Below, piece by piece: positions 1 through 10,922 of a DNA stretch of 64,000 nucleotides. This stretch comes from Imbricaverruca yamaguchii (lineage: Eukaryota > Arthropoda > Thecostraca > Neoverrucidae), in the NCBI GenBank assembly GCA_034440575.1, contig JAOTOL010001268.1, forward strand, positions 248,001 through 312,000. Reading direction: 5' to 3'. The position numbers were made by a program, and so were the translations under genes. The notes below the pieces were generated by a model that was not told the origin of the DNA, ran no database searches, and saw only the letters and a list, made by a program, of their open reading frames with translations. The number at the start of each line of letters is the position of its first letter. The stretch's first letter is position 1.

Positions 1-290
1 CCAGGGTGGCCTACAGATCACAGAAAGGTCGTCAGAGTAGCCAGGATAGACTGTTGGTTATATGTATACAGATCACTAGAGCAGCCAGGGTGGCCTATAG
101 ATCACATAAAGGTCATTAGAGCAGCTAGGATAGCCTGCATGTCACAGAAAGGTCGCCAGAGCAGGCAGCGTCGCCTGCAGGTCAGTTAAAGGTCATCAGA
201 GCAGCTAGGGTCGCCTGCCGGTCACAGAAAGGTCGCCAGAGCAGCCATCGTAGACTACAAGCCACAAAACGGTCACCGGGTGCATCGCTT
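1..290. repeat. Minisatellite with acceptor plus start of the next exon
   Basis: Degenerate unit of about 43-50 bp. On the minus strand it reads ctgtgacctgcag|GCGACCCTGGCTGCTCTG. The AG is followed by codons for A-T-L-A-A-L, what the family would have after the AEETQ end of the 913-1047 exon. The true exon should lie left of base 1. Confidence 0.6.
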
Positions 291-626
291 TATATACTGT
301 TGGTGGTACCCAAGCACTACAATTACGTTTAGCACTCTTAGCTGAATAGTCTCCGAGGTAAGACGATGAGCTCCAATGAAGTGGTGTGGCCGGGGGCGTG
401 TAATTGCGTGTCGTTCTCCGGCTGATACCTTCTGAATGTGAGCGGAAATGACGCTCCGTATTTGAGTGCGCGCCGAGCCTCCAATGCCCCTCCCTGCAGC
501 CTGGTCCCTCCCAAAGCTGCTGAACATGGTGCCTGTGTCTGACCTGGCGACCTGCCTGTGCTGCTGCAGTATGTGCGCCAGCATCACCTGGGTCTTCTAT
601 GAGCACCATGTCCACCTGAGTCTCCT

Positions 627-912
627 ATGAGTCTCCTTCGGACGTTCCAGCCTCAGAGCCCCCTGCGAGCACCAGCCCCACCCAGGTCTCCCGTAGGTTT
701 GTCGGCCTCACCTGGGCCTTCTGTGAGCACGAGTCTCACCTGGGTCTCCCTGTGTTTCTCGGCTTCACCTGAGCCCCCTATGAGCACCATCCCCACCTTC
801 GTCTCCCTTGTGTTTCTCGGTTTCACCTGAGCCGCCTGTGAGCACTAGCCCCACCTGGGCCTCCCTCGAGTCTCTCAGCTTCACCAGAGTCTCCTGTGAG
901 CACCAGTCTCAC
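627..912. repeat. Donor-side minisatellite of the 913-1047 exon
   Basis: Degenerate tandem units of about 50 bp whose minus strand repeats the exon end and donor (GAGACCCAG|gtgagact), followed by gtgctcacag. Confidence 0.75.
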
Positions 913-1047
913 CTGGGTCTCCTCGGCCAGGGCCTGCTGTTTCTCGGCCTCCAGCGAGTGCAGTTCGCGGCGATGCTTGTCCTCCAGTTCGGCGATGATG
1001 CGTCGGTGCGAGTTCTCCATGGCAACCAGGCCCTTCTCACACAGCGC
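913..1047 (-). CDS. osp: osp exon, coiled coil with family signature
   Basis: Phase 0-0 exon of 45 codons, from ALCEKGLVAMENSH to EKQQALAEETQ. Acceptor is gtggccag|GCG and donor is CCCAG|gtgaga. The pattern of a Cys-Glu-Lys-Gly start, a Met-Glu-x-Ser-His step and a Leu-Ala-Glu-Glu-Thr end is the MPRIP/TRIOBP C-terminal coiled-coil signature as I recall it. This is the most 3' exon visible. In those relatives the next residues are of the type Ala-Thr-x-x-Ala-(Leu/Ile)-Glu, which agrees with the coding content of the array at 1-290. Confidence 0.9.
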
Positions 1048-1489
1048 CTGGCCACGGCAAAACGACAACGTCAGCATACAGACTTCTACCCATATAGGCT
1101 CGCATACACACAGCGCGAGTTCTCCATGGCAACCAGGCCATTTTCACACAGCGCCTGACAACAGCCAAACGATTACGTCAACACACAGACACCCACCCAT
1201 ATACACGGTGAGCGACGCACAGAAATAACACCCTCCATTCTCATCAATATATCTATGGGACAAAGTATCTTAGACAGACAAGAGATTCCCCCAAAAGAAG
1301 ATGTGTTGACGTCAAGAGGGAGATGCACAGGGAACGCACAGAGACAAACGACAAATGCACAGGGAAACGAGAGACGACCAGGGGTGATGTCTGCACCTAC
1401 TGAGGTCAAAGAGGATTTCAGATGCTTTACAATGGAGGGTAAAACCAACATGTTGGATAAAGGATGCTCTTACAGCAGGCTGTGCATAA

Positions 1490-1815
1490 GAACTGTTGTA
1501 ATCACAGCAATGAGCTCACCACCTCCCGCCGGGTGCATACAGTAACCATTTGACCACCTCCTGCAGGATACACAAAGCAACCACCACAACACACAAAGTA
1601 CACCCAAGGTACACACAAAGTAAACGCACACACACAAAGTAAACACAAAGTGTACCAAAGGGTACACAGCAACCACTTCACCACCATCCCGACAGGGTGC
1701 ACACAATAAGCACCTCACCACCACCCCCACAGGGCGTACACAATAAGCACCTCACCACCACCCCCACAGGGCGTACACAATAAGCACCTCACCACCACCC
1801 CTGCGGGTGGTAGAG
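1490..1815. repeat. Intronic minisatellite, about 38 bp unit
   Basis: Repeats of caccaccacccccacaggg with gtacacaataagcacctca; no splice site involved. Confidence 0.7.
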
Positions 1816-1989
1816 ACGAGTGTACTGCTGGATAAGATATTCCACAGAGCTTACTCATATGCCAATCAGTCATCGATAGAACAACCACCCTGCCAAATAT
1901 AAAGCGCAACATAACAAGTTATTTCGCACTTTAACATCTGTGTTCGCACCAAGTCCCTGCCGCCCCGAGCGATTACCTCAGCTGTCCCG

Positions 1990-2480
1990 ACACCCCGCTC
2001 GACATCATACCGCTGTCCCGACACCCCCACCCGACCTCAACCCACGGTCCCGACACCCCCACCCGACCTCAACCCACGGTCCCGACACCCCCACCAGACC
2101 TCAACCCACGGTCCCGACACCCCCACCAGACCTCACCCCACGGTCCCGACACCCCCCACCAGACCTCAACCCACGGTCCCGACACCCCACCAGACCTCAA
2201 CCCACGGTCCCGACACCCACGACCCGACCCCACCCCCGACCTCAACCACGACACCCCCACCAGACCTCAACCCACGGTCCCGACACCCCCACCAGACCTC
2301 AACCCACGCGACCCCCACCGGACCTCACCCCACTCCCGGCACTACCCCCCCGACCTCAACCCACGGTCCCGGTACCCACCGCCAGACCTCACCGCACGGT
2401 CTGGGTACCGCCGCCCGACCTCACCCTCAGCTGCTGGTACCCCCAGTCAGCCCCACCCTGAGCTGTTGGTATACCCCGGC
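1990..2480. repeat. Donor-side minisatellite of the 2486-2698 exon
   Basis: About 32-bp units (cgacacccccaccagacctc). On the minus strand the units nearest the exon read GCTGAGG|gtgaggtcgg, like the true donor. More distant ones decay to gttgaggtct. Confidence 0.7.
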
Positions 2481-2485
2481 CTCAC

Positions 2486-2698
2486 CCTCAGCTGCTCGAT
2501 CTCGGCCTGGTATTTGCGGCGGATGCCCTCCTCGGCCAGCGCCTCCTCGGTGGGCCGCTGTCCGGAGGCGGCAGACTCGTACTGGTCGCGCAGGGTCGAG
2601 ATCTGCGCCTCGTACTCGGTCTCCAGACTCTCCAGCCGACGCCGCAGCAGGTGCACCTCGCTGGCCAGCGCCTCCTTCTCCCGCTCATACGTGGCCGT
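2486..2698 (-). CDS. osp: osp exon, coiled coil
   Basis: Phase 0-0 exon of 71 codons, TATYEREKEALASEV through RRKYQAEIEQLR. Acceptor ctgacccccag|ACG, donor CTGAGG|gtgagg. The join EIEQLR + ALCEKGL to the next exon fits the family. The exon's first 20-45 bases and its acceptor are repeated about 40 times in the array immediately upstream (2699-4915). Its donor is repeated in degraded form in the array downstream (1990-2480). Confidence 0.9.
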
Positions 2699-4915
2699 CT
2701 GGGGGTCAGTCACCTCGCTGGTCAGGGCCTCCTTCTCCCGCTCATACGTGGCCGTCTGAGGGTCAGTCACCTCGCTGGTCAGTCTTCTCCCGCTCATACG
2801 TGGCCGTCTGAGGGTCAGTCACCTCGATGGTCAGTCTCCTCCCGCTCATACGTGGCCGTCTGGGGGTCAGTCACCTCGCTGTGTCTTCTCCCGCTCATAC
2901 GTGGCCGTCTGGGGGTCAGTCACCTCGCTGGTCAGTCTTCTCCCGCTCATACGTGGCCGTCTGGGGGTCAGTCACCTCGCTGGTCAGTCTCCTCCCGCTC
3001 ATACGTGGCCGTCTGGGGGTCAGTCACCTCGCTGGTCAGTCTCCTCCCGCTCATACGTGGCCGTCTGGGGGTCAGTCACCTCGCTGGTCAGTCTTCTCCC
3101 GCTCATACGTGGACGTCTGGGGGTCAGTCACCTCGCTGGTCAGTCTCCTCCCGCTCATACGTGGACGTCTGAGGGTCAGTCACCTCGCTGGTCAGTCTTC
3201 TCCCGCTCATACGTGGACGTCTGAGGGTCAGTCACCTCGCTGGTCAGTCTCTTCCCGCTCATACGTGGCCGTCTGGGGGTCAGTCACCTCGCTGGTCATC
3301 CCCTCTCTCCCGCTCATACGCGGACGTCTGGGGGTCAGTCACCTCGCTGGTCAGTCTCCTCCCGCTCATACGTGGCCGTCTGGGGGTCAGTCACCTCGCT
3401 GGTCAGGTCTCCTCCCGCTCATACGTGGACGTCTGAGGGTCAGTCACCTCGCTGGTCAGTCCTCCTCCCGCTCATACGTGGACGTCTGGGGGTCAGTCAC
3501 CTCGCTGGTCAGTCTCCTCCCGCTCATACGTGGCCGTCTGGGGTCAGTCACCTCGCTGGTCAGTCTCCTCCCGCTCATACGTGGCCGTCTGGGGGTCAGT
3601 CACCTCGCTGGTCAGTCTTCTCCCGCTCATACGTGGCCGTCTGAGGGTCAGTCACCTCGCTGGTCAGGGCCTCCTTCTCCCGCTCATACGTGGCCGTCTG
3701 GGGGTCAGTCACCTCGCTGGTCAGTCTCCTCCCGCTCATACGTGGACGTCTGGGGGTCAGTCACCTCGCTGGTCAGTCTCCTCCCGCTCATACGTGGCCG
3801 TCTGGGGGTCAGTCACCTCGCTGGTCAGTCTCCTCCCGCTCATACGCGGACGTCTGGGGGTCAGTCACCTCGCTGGTCAGTCTCCTCCCGCTCATACGTG
3901 GACGTCTGAGGGTCAGTCTCCTCCCGCCCATACGTGGACGTCTGAGGGTCAGTCACCTCGCTGGTCAGTCTCCTCCCGCTCATACGTGGACGTCTGGGGG
4001 TCAGTCACCTCGCTGGTGTCTCTCCTCCCGCTCATACGCGGACGTCTGGGGGTCAGTCACCTCGCTGGTCAGTCTCCTCCCGCTCATACGTGGCCGTCTG
4101 GGGGTCAGTCACCTCGCTGGTCAGCCTCTCCCGCTCATACGTGGCCGTCTGGGGTCAGTCACCTCGCTGGTCAGTCTCCTCCCGCTCATACGTGGACGTC
4201 TGAGGGTCAGTCACCTCGCTGGTCAGTCTCCTCCCGCTCATACGTGGCCGTCTGGGGGTCAGTCACCTCGCTGGTCAGTCTCCTCCCGCTCATACGTGGA
4301 CGTCTGAGGGTCAGTCACCTCGCTGGTCAGTCTCCTCCCGCTCATACGTGGACGTCTGGGGGTCAGTCACCTCGCTGGTCAGTCTTCTCCCGCTCATACG
4401 TGGCCGTCTGGGGGTCAGTCACCTCGCTGGTCAGTCTCCTCCCGCTCATACGTGGACGTCTGGGGGTCAGTCACCTCGCTGGTCAGTCTCCTCCCGCTCA
4501 TACGTGGACGTCTGGGGGTCAGTCACCTCGCTGGTAGTCTCCTCCCGCTCATACGCGGACGTCTGGGGGTCAGTCACCTCGCTGGTCAGTCTCCTCCCGC
4601 TCATACGTGGACGTCTGGGGTCAGTCACCTCGCTGGTCAGTCTCCTCCCGCTCATACGTGGCCGTCTGGGGTCAGTCACCTCGCTGGTCAGTCTCCTCCC
4701 GCTCATACGTGGACGTCTGGGGGTCAGTCACCTCGGTAGTCCTCCCGCTCATACGTGGACGTCTGAGGGTCAGTCACCTCGCTGGTCAGTCTCCTCCCGC
4801 TCATACGTGGACGTCTGGGGGTCAGTCACCTCGCTGGTCAGCGCCTCCTTCTCCCGCTCATACGTGGACGTCTGGGGGTCAGTCACCTCCCTGGTCACAG
4901 GCTCCTTCTCCCGCT
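2699..4915. repeat. Acceptor-side minisatellite of the 2486-2698 exon, about 40 copies
   Basis: The unit on the minus strand is ctgacccccag|ACG(G/T)CCACGTATGAGCGGGAG followed by gactgaccagcgaggtga: the exon's acceptor and first codons. Copies at both ends are 57 bp and in frame (TATYEREKEALTSEVTDPQ). Most of the middle copies are 52 bp. Confidence 0.92.
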
Positions 4916-5184
4916 CACATGTGAACGTCTCGGTGCCACGATCACTAAGTCAAACATACCAGTCTGCACTCACAGACCATCTGGTCACATGCTGCCCATA
5001 CAAGAAAGAGGCAGGTCACAGATGTTCCGCCACCGGGCCATCCCTTATATGAGATTGCCTATAGAGAACATGATCGTAAACTGTAGCAAATGCACAGATC
5101 GTTACGATGTGCGCAATTGAGATATTTCGCCTGCCTATTGAGGCGCCAGATCAGCGCTCCGGGCCGTCATCAATATGGCGCTGT

Positions 5185-5346
5185 GGGGACGAGTAGCCTA
5201 GGGGTAAGTTGCTCGTCTCACAATCGAAAGGTTGTGGAATCGAGTCCCACCTGTCGCTACTCTTCGCCCGCGACCAATCGGCGTGAGAGATTGGCGACGC
5301 TGCATGACTCAACGGTCAATGTGTCGTAAAACCAATAACCAACCAG
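5185..5346 (+). mobile_element. tRNA-derived SINE (family A) with 11-bp target-site duplication
   Basis: Begins ggggacgagtagcctagggg (A-box-like) and has a B-box-like tggaatcgagtccc. The body cgaccaatcggcgtgagaga is shared by all family A copies. It is flanked by tatggcgctgt at 5174-5184 and 5347-5357. Confidence 0.88.
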
Positions 5347-5364
5347 TATGGCGCTGTAACGTAC

Positions 5365-5467
5365 CACTTTGTTGACCTCCGAGGTCATCTCGCGCCGCAG
5401 CTGCTCCAGCTCAGAGTCCTGCACCTTCCGCAGTGCCTTCAGCTCCGACGTGTGCTCCGACGAGATC
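5365..5467 (-). CDS. osp: osp exon, coiled coil
   Basis: Exon of 103 bases: one leading G, then 34 codons, ISSEHTSELKALRKVQDS to REMTSEVNKV. The G completes an ACG (Thr) codon begun by AC at the end of the exon at 10804-10922. Acceptor gcgtccag|GATC, donor AAAGTG|gtacgt. A SINE with clean target-site duplications has inserted about 17 bp beyond the donor (5185-5346). Confidence 0.88.
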
Positions 5468-5479
5468 CTGGACGCAGGA

Positions 5480-5820
5480 ATTACCCACTAAATCAGTCAC
5501 GGCCCGGGTAATCAGTCACGGCCCGGGTAATCAGCCACGGCCCGGGGAATCAGCCACGACCCGGGGAATCAGCCACGGCCTGGGTAATCAGTCACGGCCC
5601 GGGTAATCATACACGGCCAGGGCAATCAACCACATCTAGGGTTATCAGCCACGGCTCGGGTAATCAGCCACGGCCCAGATAATCAACCACATCCATGGTA
5701 ACAAGTCACGACCCGGGTAATCAGCCACAGCCCGTGGAATCAATCAACCAGAGCCCGGGTAATCAGCCACAGTCCGGGTAATTAACTACGACCCGGGTAA
5801 TCCGCTACAAACCGGGTAAT
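5480..5820. repeat. Minisatellite, roughly 20 bp unit
   Basis: Degenerate repeats of cggcccgggtaatcagccac. It lies upstream of the 5365-5467 exon acceptor without including it. Confidence 0.75.
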
Positions 5821-7022
5821 CAGCAACACCCGATCACTCAGTGACGCTTCGCAAAGTGAACCGTCACTGATTGAACCGTGTGTGTGCCGCGGTATGGCCG
5901 CCAGTAGCTGTAGTTGGTCGATGGAGCGGTACTGATGTGTAGCTGTGGCTGGTGGGTAGTAGGTTGGTCCGGTTTGCACACTTTTTGCCAAAATCGATAG
6001 CAGCTCCCCCTCATTTGATGCATTTTGGGCCGCTGAACACGATGGAAGCATCAGAAATGGAAATTTCGCACATCTTTTGATGGCTCCGGCCACATGAAGA
6101 CTTTGGCCGAGACCAAATTTTTGACATTTCTGCATCTCATAAGCAGACTGGTGGGAAAATGAGTCCGTTTGAGCATTATTGTTTGAGCATCGTCGAGGAA
6201 ATTCCTTTTCGATCAATTGGCACCGTTTCCAAGATTCTAGCTGTCTTATTACCACAGATTTCGCCTTCTGAAGTATGGAAGGTTCAAGCGGTTCCCTGGG
6301 CTGCCAACAGATGGCAGGCTTAGCGAGCCCGGCTGCCTTCCAAATGCCTTATGACGGACGCGTTTATACCTTCCACCAAGCGCGGTTTAGCGTCTTGATG
6401 CACTGGTACTGTCTCAACTAACTTATCGGTTATGCTTTATGTGAATTAGAGATGCAAATACACAAAAAAGGTAACAGATTCTACTGTGAAATAATCGCAC
6501 ATATTGGTTGAACAGAGGTGGTACTGCGCAGAACATGCCCTGCGAACCCTGGCCGGAATCACAACAAGGTAATCAACATGAAACCAGCGTCACCACTCAT
6601 ATCTGTATGTATTTTGTAAAAGGTGTATTCTATGTATTCCGTCAGATCATCTGTCATCACCATTCCGCCGCCACCACCGGGGCACGCCGCAACAGCCCGC
6701 CGCGCTGAGACTCGCCGCAGCGGCGCTCACCCACTCACTGGCCCGGAACCGGCGACGGAAGGCCACTTTATTCAGGCTATAGCCGCCCTGGCGGCCCCTG
6801 CCGATGACAGCCGCCGACGGCTCCATGGTCAACTTTACACCTCGCTCCGTCGTCTGCGTGTGGCAGGGGATGCCAGCACCGTTGGGATGTAAACGCCCAC
6901 AACGTACAATGAAAGCGTCTGCAGCTCGGCACTGGGGGTCTGTTGGGCCATGTAGACACGCAACAGTCTACTCTGCGCGATGTACCACAGCGCCATACTG
7001 AGCTAGCCGTTAACACGCAGCG

Positions 7023-7550
7023 CTACTTCTTTCCATCGCCCGAAGTCACACACTGGGCGCACTGCACCAGCAGGCGCAGATCTGAGCTCAGATTGCGTCT
7101 GACATCATCTGACAGCAGCGGCAGCTCAGCTGTTGTCGGGGGCTGGAAATGAGCGACAGGCAACTGGTGTACCGGGCCCGACAGCAGCTTGCCGATGGGA
7201 ACCGAGAAGCTGGATGGACTGGTGTTCGCCCCATCGAGCCTCTTGAAGAGGGCTATGTAAGGCAGCTTGGCCTGATGGAGGAGGCAGGCTGCCCGGGTCA
7301 GCGGCCGGCCTAGCAGCTTTTCCAATTGGGCCATCCAGCCGCCTTGTCAGGCCACCTAGTTAGTCCCATCGCCTCCCATCACATGGATAGCAGTGGCCTG
7401 TGTGCCGCGCTCAACCAGAAAGCACAGCAGCTGCTTGGCGATAGTCGCTCCGGTGTGCCGCGCTTCGCAGTTAAAGTGCCCGACAAATACATCGCCCGAG
7501 TGGGCGTTCACGGATGTGTTGTGAACCTTTTCGTGTCGGGTCCCTGCCAC
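7023..7550 (-). pseudogene. Decayed transposon-type ORF, minus copy
   Basis: Reads AGTRHEKVHNTSVNAH, ATAIHVMGGDGTN, then in another frame EKLLGRPLTRAACLL, ALFKRLDGANTSPSSFS and SSDLRLLVQCAQCVTSG. It is broken by a stop and frameshift near 7340-7375. Function unknown. Confidence 0.55.
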
Positions 7551-7559
7551 CAGGGCCGT

Positions 7560-8098
7560 GTCGGGCCGAGCTGCCCTACAGAGCCCTCTTCAAGAGGCTC
7601 GATGGGCCGACCACCAGTCCCTCCAGCGTCTCGGGTCCCATCGGCAAGCTGCTGTTGGGCTCGGTGCACCAGTTGCCTGCCGCTCAGTTCCAGCCCCTGG
7701 TAACGGCTGAGCTGTCGCAGCTGTCAGATGATGTCAGACGCGATCTGAGCTCAGATCTGCGCCTGCTGGTGTAGTGCGCCCAGTGTGTGACTTCGGGCGA
7801 TGGAAGCGAAGTAGCGCAGCGCGTTCACAGCTAGCTCAGTATGGAGCGGTGACACACCGCACATAGACTGTTGCGTGTCTACATGGCCCAACAGACCCCC
7901 AGTGCGAGCTGCAGACGCTTTCATTGTACGTTGTGGGCGTTTGCATCTCAACAGTGCTGGCAGTCATACACCGTCCGAACCTGGTGGAGGCGCCGCACCA
8001 CCTGTACGACCAGCTCGAGCGGCAGCGCCGCCATATGACCGACGACGATCTGGCCGAAATGCAGAGGAGACTGCGGGAACGCCATGATGGCGCGCCCT
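7560..8098 (+). pseudogene. Decayed transposon-type ORF, plus copy
   Basis: Inverted, diverged copy of the previous ORF: RAELPYRALFKRLDG, SVSGPIGKLLLGSVHQ, a stop after DLRLLV, later LVEAPHHLYDQLERQR, ending at a stop inside the 8087-8142 palindrome. Confidence 0.55.
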
Positions 8099-8142
8099 GA
8101 GGCAGTCGTCCTCGGTTGGACGACTGCCTCAGGGCGCGCCAT
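8087..8142. repeat. Perfect 25-bp inverted repeat with 6-base loop
   Basis: Arms 8087-8111 and 8118-8142 (atggcgcgccctgaggcagt and its complement, extended by five bases) flank tcggtt. It marks the right edge of the insertion. Confidence 0.9.
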
Positions 8143-10803
8143 AGGACGGCGTGGTACTGATGTGTAGCTGTGGTTGGGGGTAGGACGGAACGGTACTGAC
8201 GTGTAGCTGTAGTTGGTGGGTAGGACGGCGTGGTACTGGTGTGTAGCTGTGGTTGGTGGGTAGGACGGAGCACGGGCTTACTGACGTGTAGCTGTGGTTG
8301 GTGGGTAGGACGGCGTGGTACTGATGTGTAGCTGTGGTTGGTGGGTAGGACGGAGCGGTACTGACGTGTAGCTGTAGTTGGTGGGTAGGACGGAGCGGTA
8401 CTGACGTGTAGCTGTAGTTGGTGGGTAGGACGGACGGGTGGTATGTGTGAGCGGTACTGATTGTAGCTGTGGTTGGTGGGTAGGACGGCGTGGTACTGAT
8501 GTGTAGCTGTAGTTGGTGGGTAGGACGGAGCGGTACTGATGTGTAGCTGTAGTTGGTGGGTGGGACGGCGTGGTACTGATGTGTAGCTGTAGTTGGTGGG
8601 TAGGACGGAGCGGTACTGATGTGTAGCTGTAGTTGGTGGGTAGGACGGCGTGGTACTGGTGTGTAGCTGTGGTTGGTGGGTAGGACGGAGCGGTACTGAC
8701 GTGTAGCTGTGGTTGGTGGGTAGGACGGCGTGGTACTGATGTGTAGCTGTGGTTGGTGGGTAGGACGAGCGGACTGACGTGTAGCTGTGGTTGGTGGGTA
8801 GGACGGGCGGTACTGATGTGTAGCTGTAGTTGGTGGGTAGGACGGAGCGGTACTGACGTGTAGCTGTGGTTGGTGGGTAGGACGGAGCGGTACTGATGTG
8901 TAGCTGTAGTTGGTGGGTAGGACGGAGCGGTACTGATGTGTAGCTGTGGTTGGTGGGTAGGACGGCGCGGTACTGATGTGTAGCTGTGGTTGGTGGGTAG
9001 GACGGCGTGGTACTGATGTGTAGCTGTGGTTGGTGGGTAGGACGGCGTGGTACTGATGTGTAGCTGTAGTTGGTGGGTAGGACGGCGTGGTACTGATGTG
9101 TAGCTGTGGTTGGTGGGTAGGACGGCGTGGTACTGATGTGTAGCTGTGGTTGGTGGGTAGGACGGAGCGGTACTGATGTGTAGCTGTGGTTGGTGGGTAG
9201 GACGGCGTGGTACTGATGTGTAGCTGTGGTTGGTGGGTAGGACGGAGCGGTACTGATGTGTAGCTGTGGTTGGTGGGTAGGACGGAGCGGTACTGATGTG
9301 TAGCTGTGGTTGGTGGGTAGGACGGAGCGGTACTGATGTGTAGCTGTGGTTGGTGGGTAGGACGGAGCGGTACTGACGTGTAGCTGTGGTTGGTGGGTAG
9401 GACGGAGCGGTACTGACGTGTAGCTGTGGTTGGTGGGTAGGACGGAGCGGTACTGATGTGTAGCTGTGGTTGGTGGGTGGGACGGAGCGGTACTGGTGTG
9501 TAGCTGTGGTTGGTGGGTAGGACGAGCGGGTACTGATGTGTAGCTGTGGTTGGTGGGTGGGACGGCGTGGTACTGATGTGTAGCTGTGGTTGGTGGGTGG
9601 GACGGCGTGGTACTGATGTGTAGCTGTGGTTGGTGGGTAGGACGGAGCGGTACTGATGTGTAGCTGTGGTTGGTGGGTAGGACGGAGCGGTACTGATGTG
9701 TAGCTGTGGTTGGTGGGTAGGACGGAGCGGTACTGATGTGTAGCTGTGGTTGGTGGGTAGGACGGAGCGGTACTGATGTGTAGCTGTGGTTGGTGGGTAG
9801 GACGGAGCGGTACTGACGTGTAGCTGTGGTTGGTGGGTAGGACGGAGCGGTACTGATGTGTAGCTGTGGTTGGTGGGTAGGACGGAGCGGTACTGATGTG
9901 TAGCTGTAGTTGGTGGGTAGGACGGCGTGGTACTGATGTGTAGCTGTAGTTGGTGGGTAGGACGGCGGGTATGTGTAGCTGTGGTTGGTGGGTAGGACGG
10001 GCGGTACTGATGTGTAGTTGGTGGGTAGGACGGCGTGGTACTGATGTGTAGCTGTGGTTGGTGGGTAGGACGGAGCGGTACTGATGTGTAGCTGTGGTTG
10101 GTGGGTAGGACGGCGTGTATGATGTGTAGCTGTAGTTGGTGGGTAGGACGGCGTGGTACTGATGTGTAGCTGTGGTTGGTGGGTAGGACGGAGCGGTACT
10201 GATGTGTAGCTGTGGTTGGTGGGTAGGACGGAGCGGTACTGATGTGTAGCTGTGGTTGGTGGGTAGGACGGAGCGGTACTGATGTGTAGCTGTGGTTGGT
10301 GGGTAGGACGGTACTGATGTGTAGCTGTGGTTGGTGGGTAGGACGGCGTGGTACTGATGTGTAGCTGTGGTTGGTGGGTAGGACGGAGCGGTACTGGTGT
10401 GTAGCTGTGGTTGGTGGGTAGGACGGCGTGGTACTGGTGTGTAGCTGTAGTTGGTGGGTGGGATCGGCGGTACTGATGTGTAGCTGTGGTTGGTGGGTAG
10501 GACGGAGCGGTACTGATGTGTAGCTGTAGTTGGTGGGTGGGACGGAGTGGTACTGATGTGTAGCTGTAGTTGGTGGGTAGGACGGCGTGGTACTGATGTG
10601 TAGCTGTGGTTGGTGGGTAGGACGGAGCGGTACTGATGTGTAGCTGTGGTTGGTGGGTAGGACGGAACGGTACTGATGTGTAGCTGTTGGTTGGATGGGT
10701 AGGACGGTCGGAACGGTACTGATGTGTAGCTGTGGTTGGTGGGTAGGACGGAGCGGTACTGACGTGTAGCTGTGGTTGGTGGGTAGGACGGAGCGGTACT
10801 CAC
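8143..10803. repeat. 40-bp minisatellite abutting the 10804-10922 exon donor
   Basis: About 65 copies of ggtactgatgtgtagctgtg + gttggtgggtaggacggcgt. On the minus strand the unit has acac(g/a)tcagtaccgc, close to the true donor AC|gtgagtaccgc. The 908- and 841-residue ORFs across it result from a stop-free repeat. Confidence 0.92.
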
Positions 10804-10922
10804 GTGTCAATCCTGGTGCGAAGCTCCTCACATCGATGGCATGGCTCGCTGTCACATGGTGGCGCCGCCCTGTAGGCCTGCACTGAAACTAGCTCCTGGC
10901 GCACCTCTCCCAGCGGCACCGT
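10804..10922 (-). CDS. osp: osp exon with Cys pair motif
   Basis: Exon of 39 codons plus 2 bases, TVPLGEVRQELVSV to CEELRTRID, then AC. Acceptor tgtattgcag|ACG and donor GACAC|gtgagt. It contains Cys residues in PCDSEPCHRCEEL. It is flanked upstream by the 21-bp acceptor-bearing array and downstream by the 40-bp donor-like array, so both splice sites lie inside minisatellite sequence. Confidence 0.88.

Larger units (their letters stand above)
5966..8142. mobile_element. Transposon-like insertion with inverted ORF copies
   Basis: Interrupts the 40-bp array: one unit remains at about 5925-5962 and the array resumes at 8143. It contains two inverted copies of one decayed ORF: minus strand about 6860-7560, plus strand about 7560-8095. 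Both read ALFKRLDG(A/P), PIGKLL, LPx(A/S)xFQP and LSDDVRR(N/D)LSSDLRLLV. The minus copy also has IHVMGGDGTN and LEKLLGRPL; the plus copy continues LVEAPHHLYDQLERQRR. I recall the same motif order in a widespread, mostly unnamed protein family of arthropods and Hydra that behaves like a mobile element. Not verified. Confidence 0.6.

Noticed and set aside
8129..10855. 908- and 841-residue minus-strand ORFs of repeated PTHQPQLHISTTPSY type
   Set aside because: They are frames through a stop-free 40-bp array cycling three frames; they end at the real exon and have no independent support.
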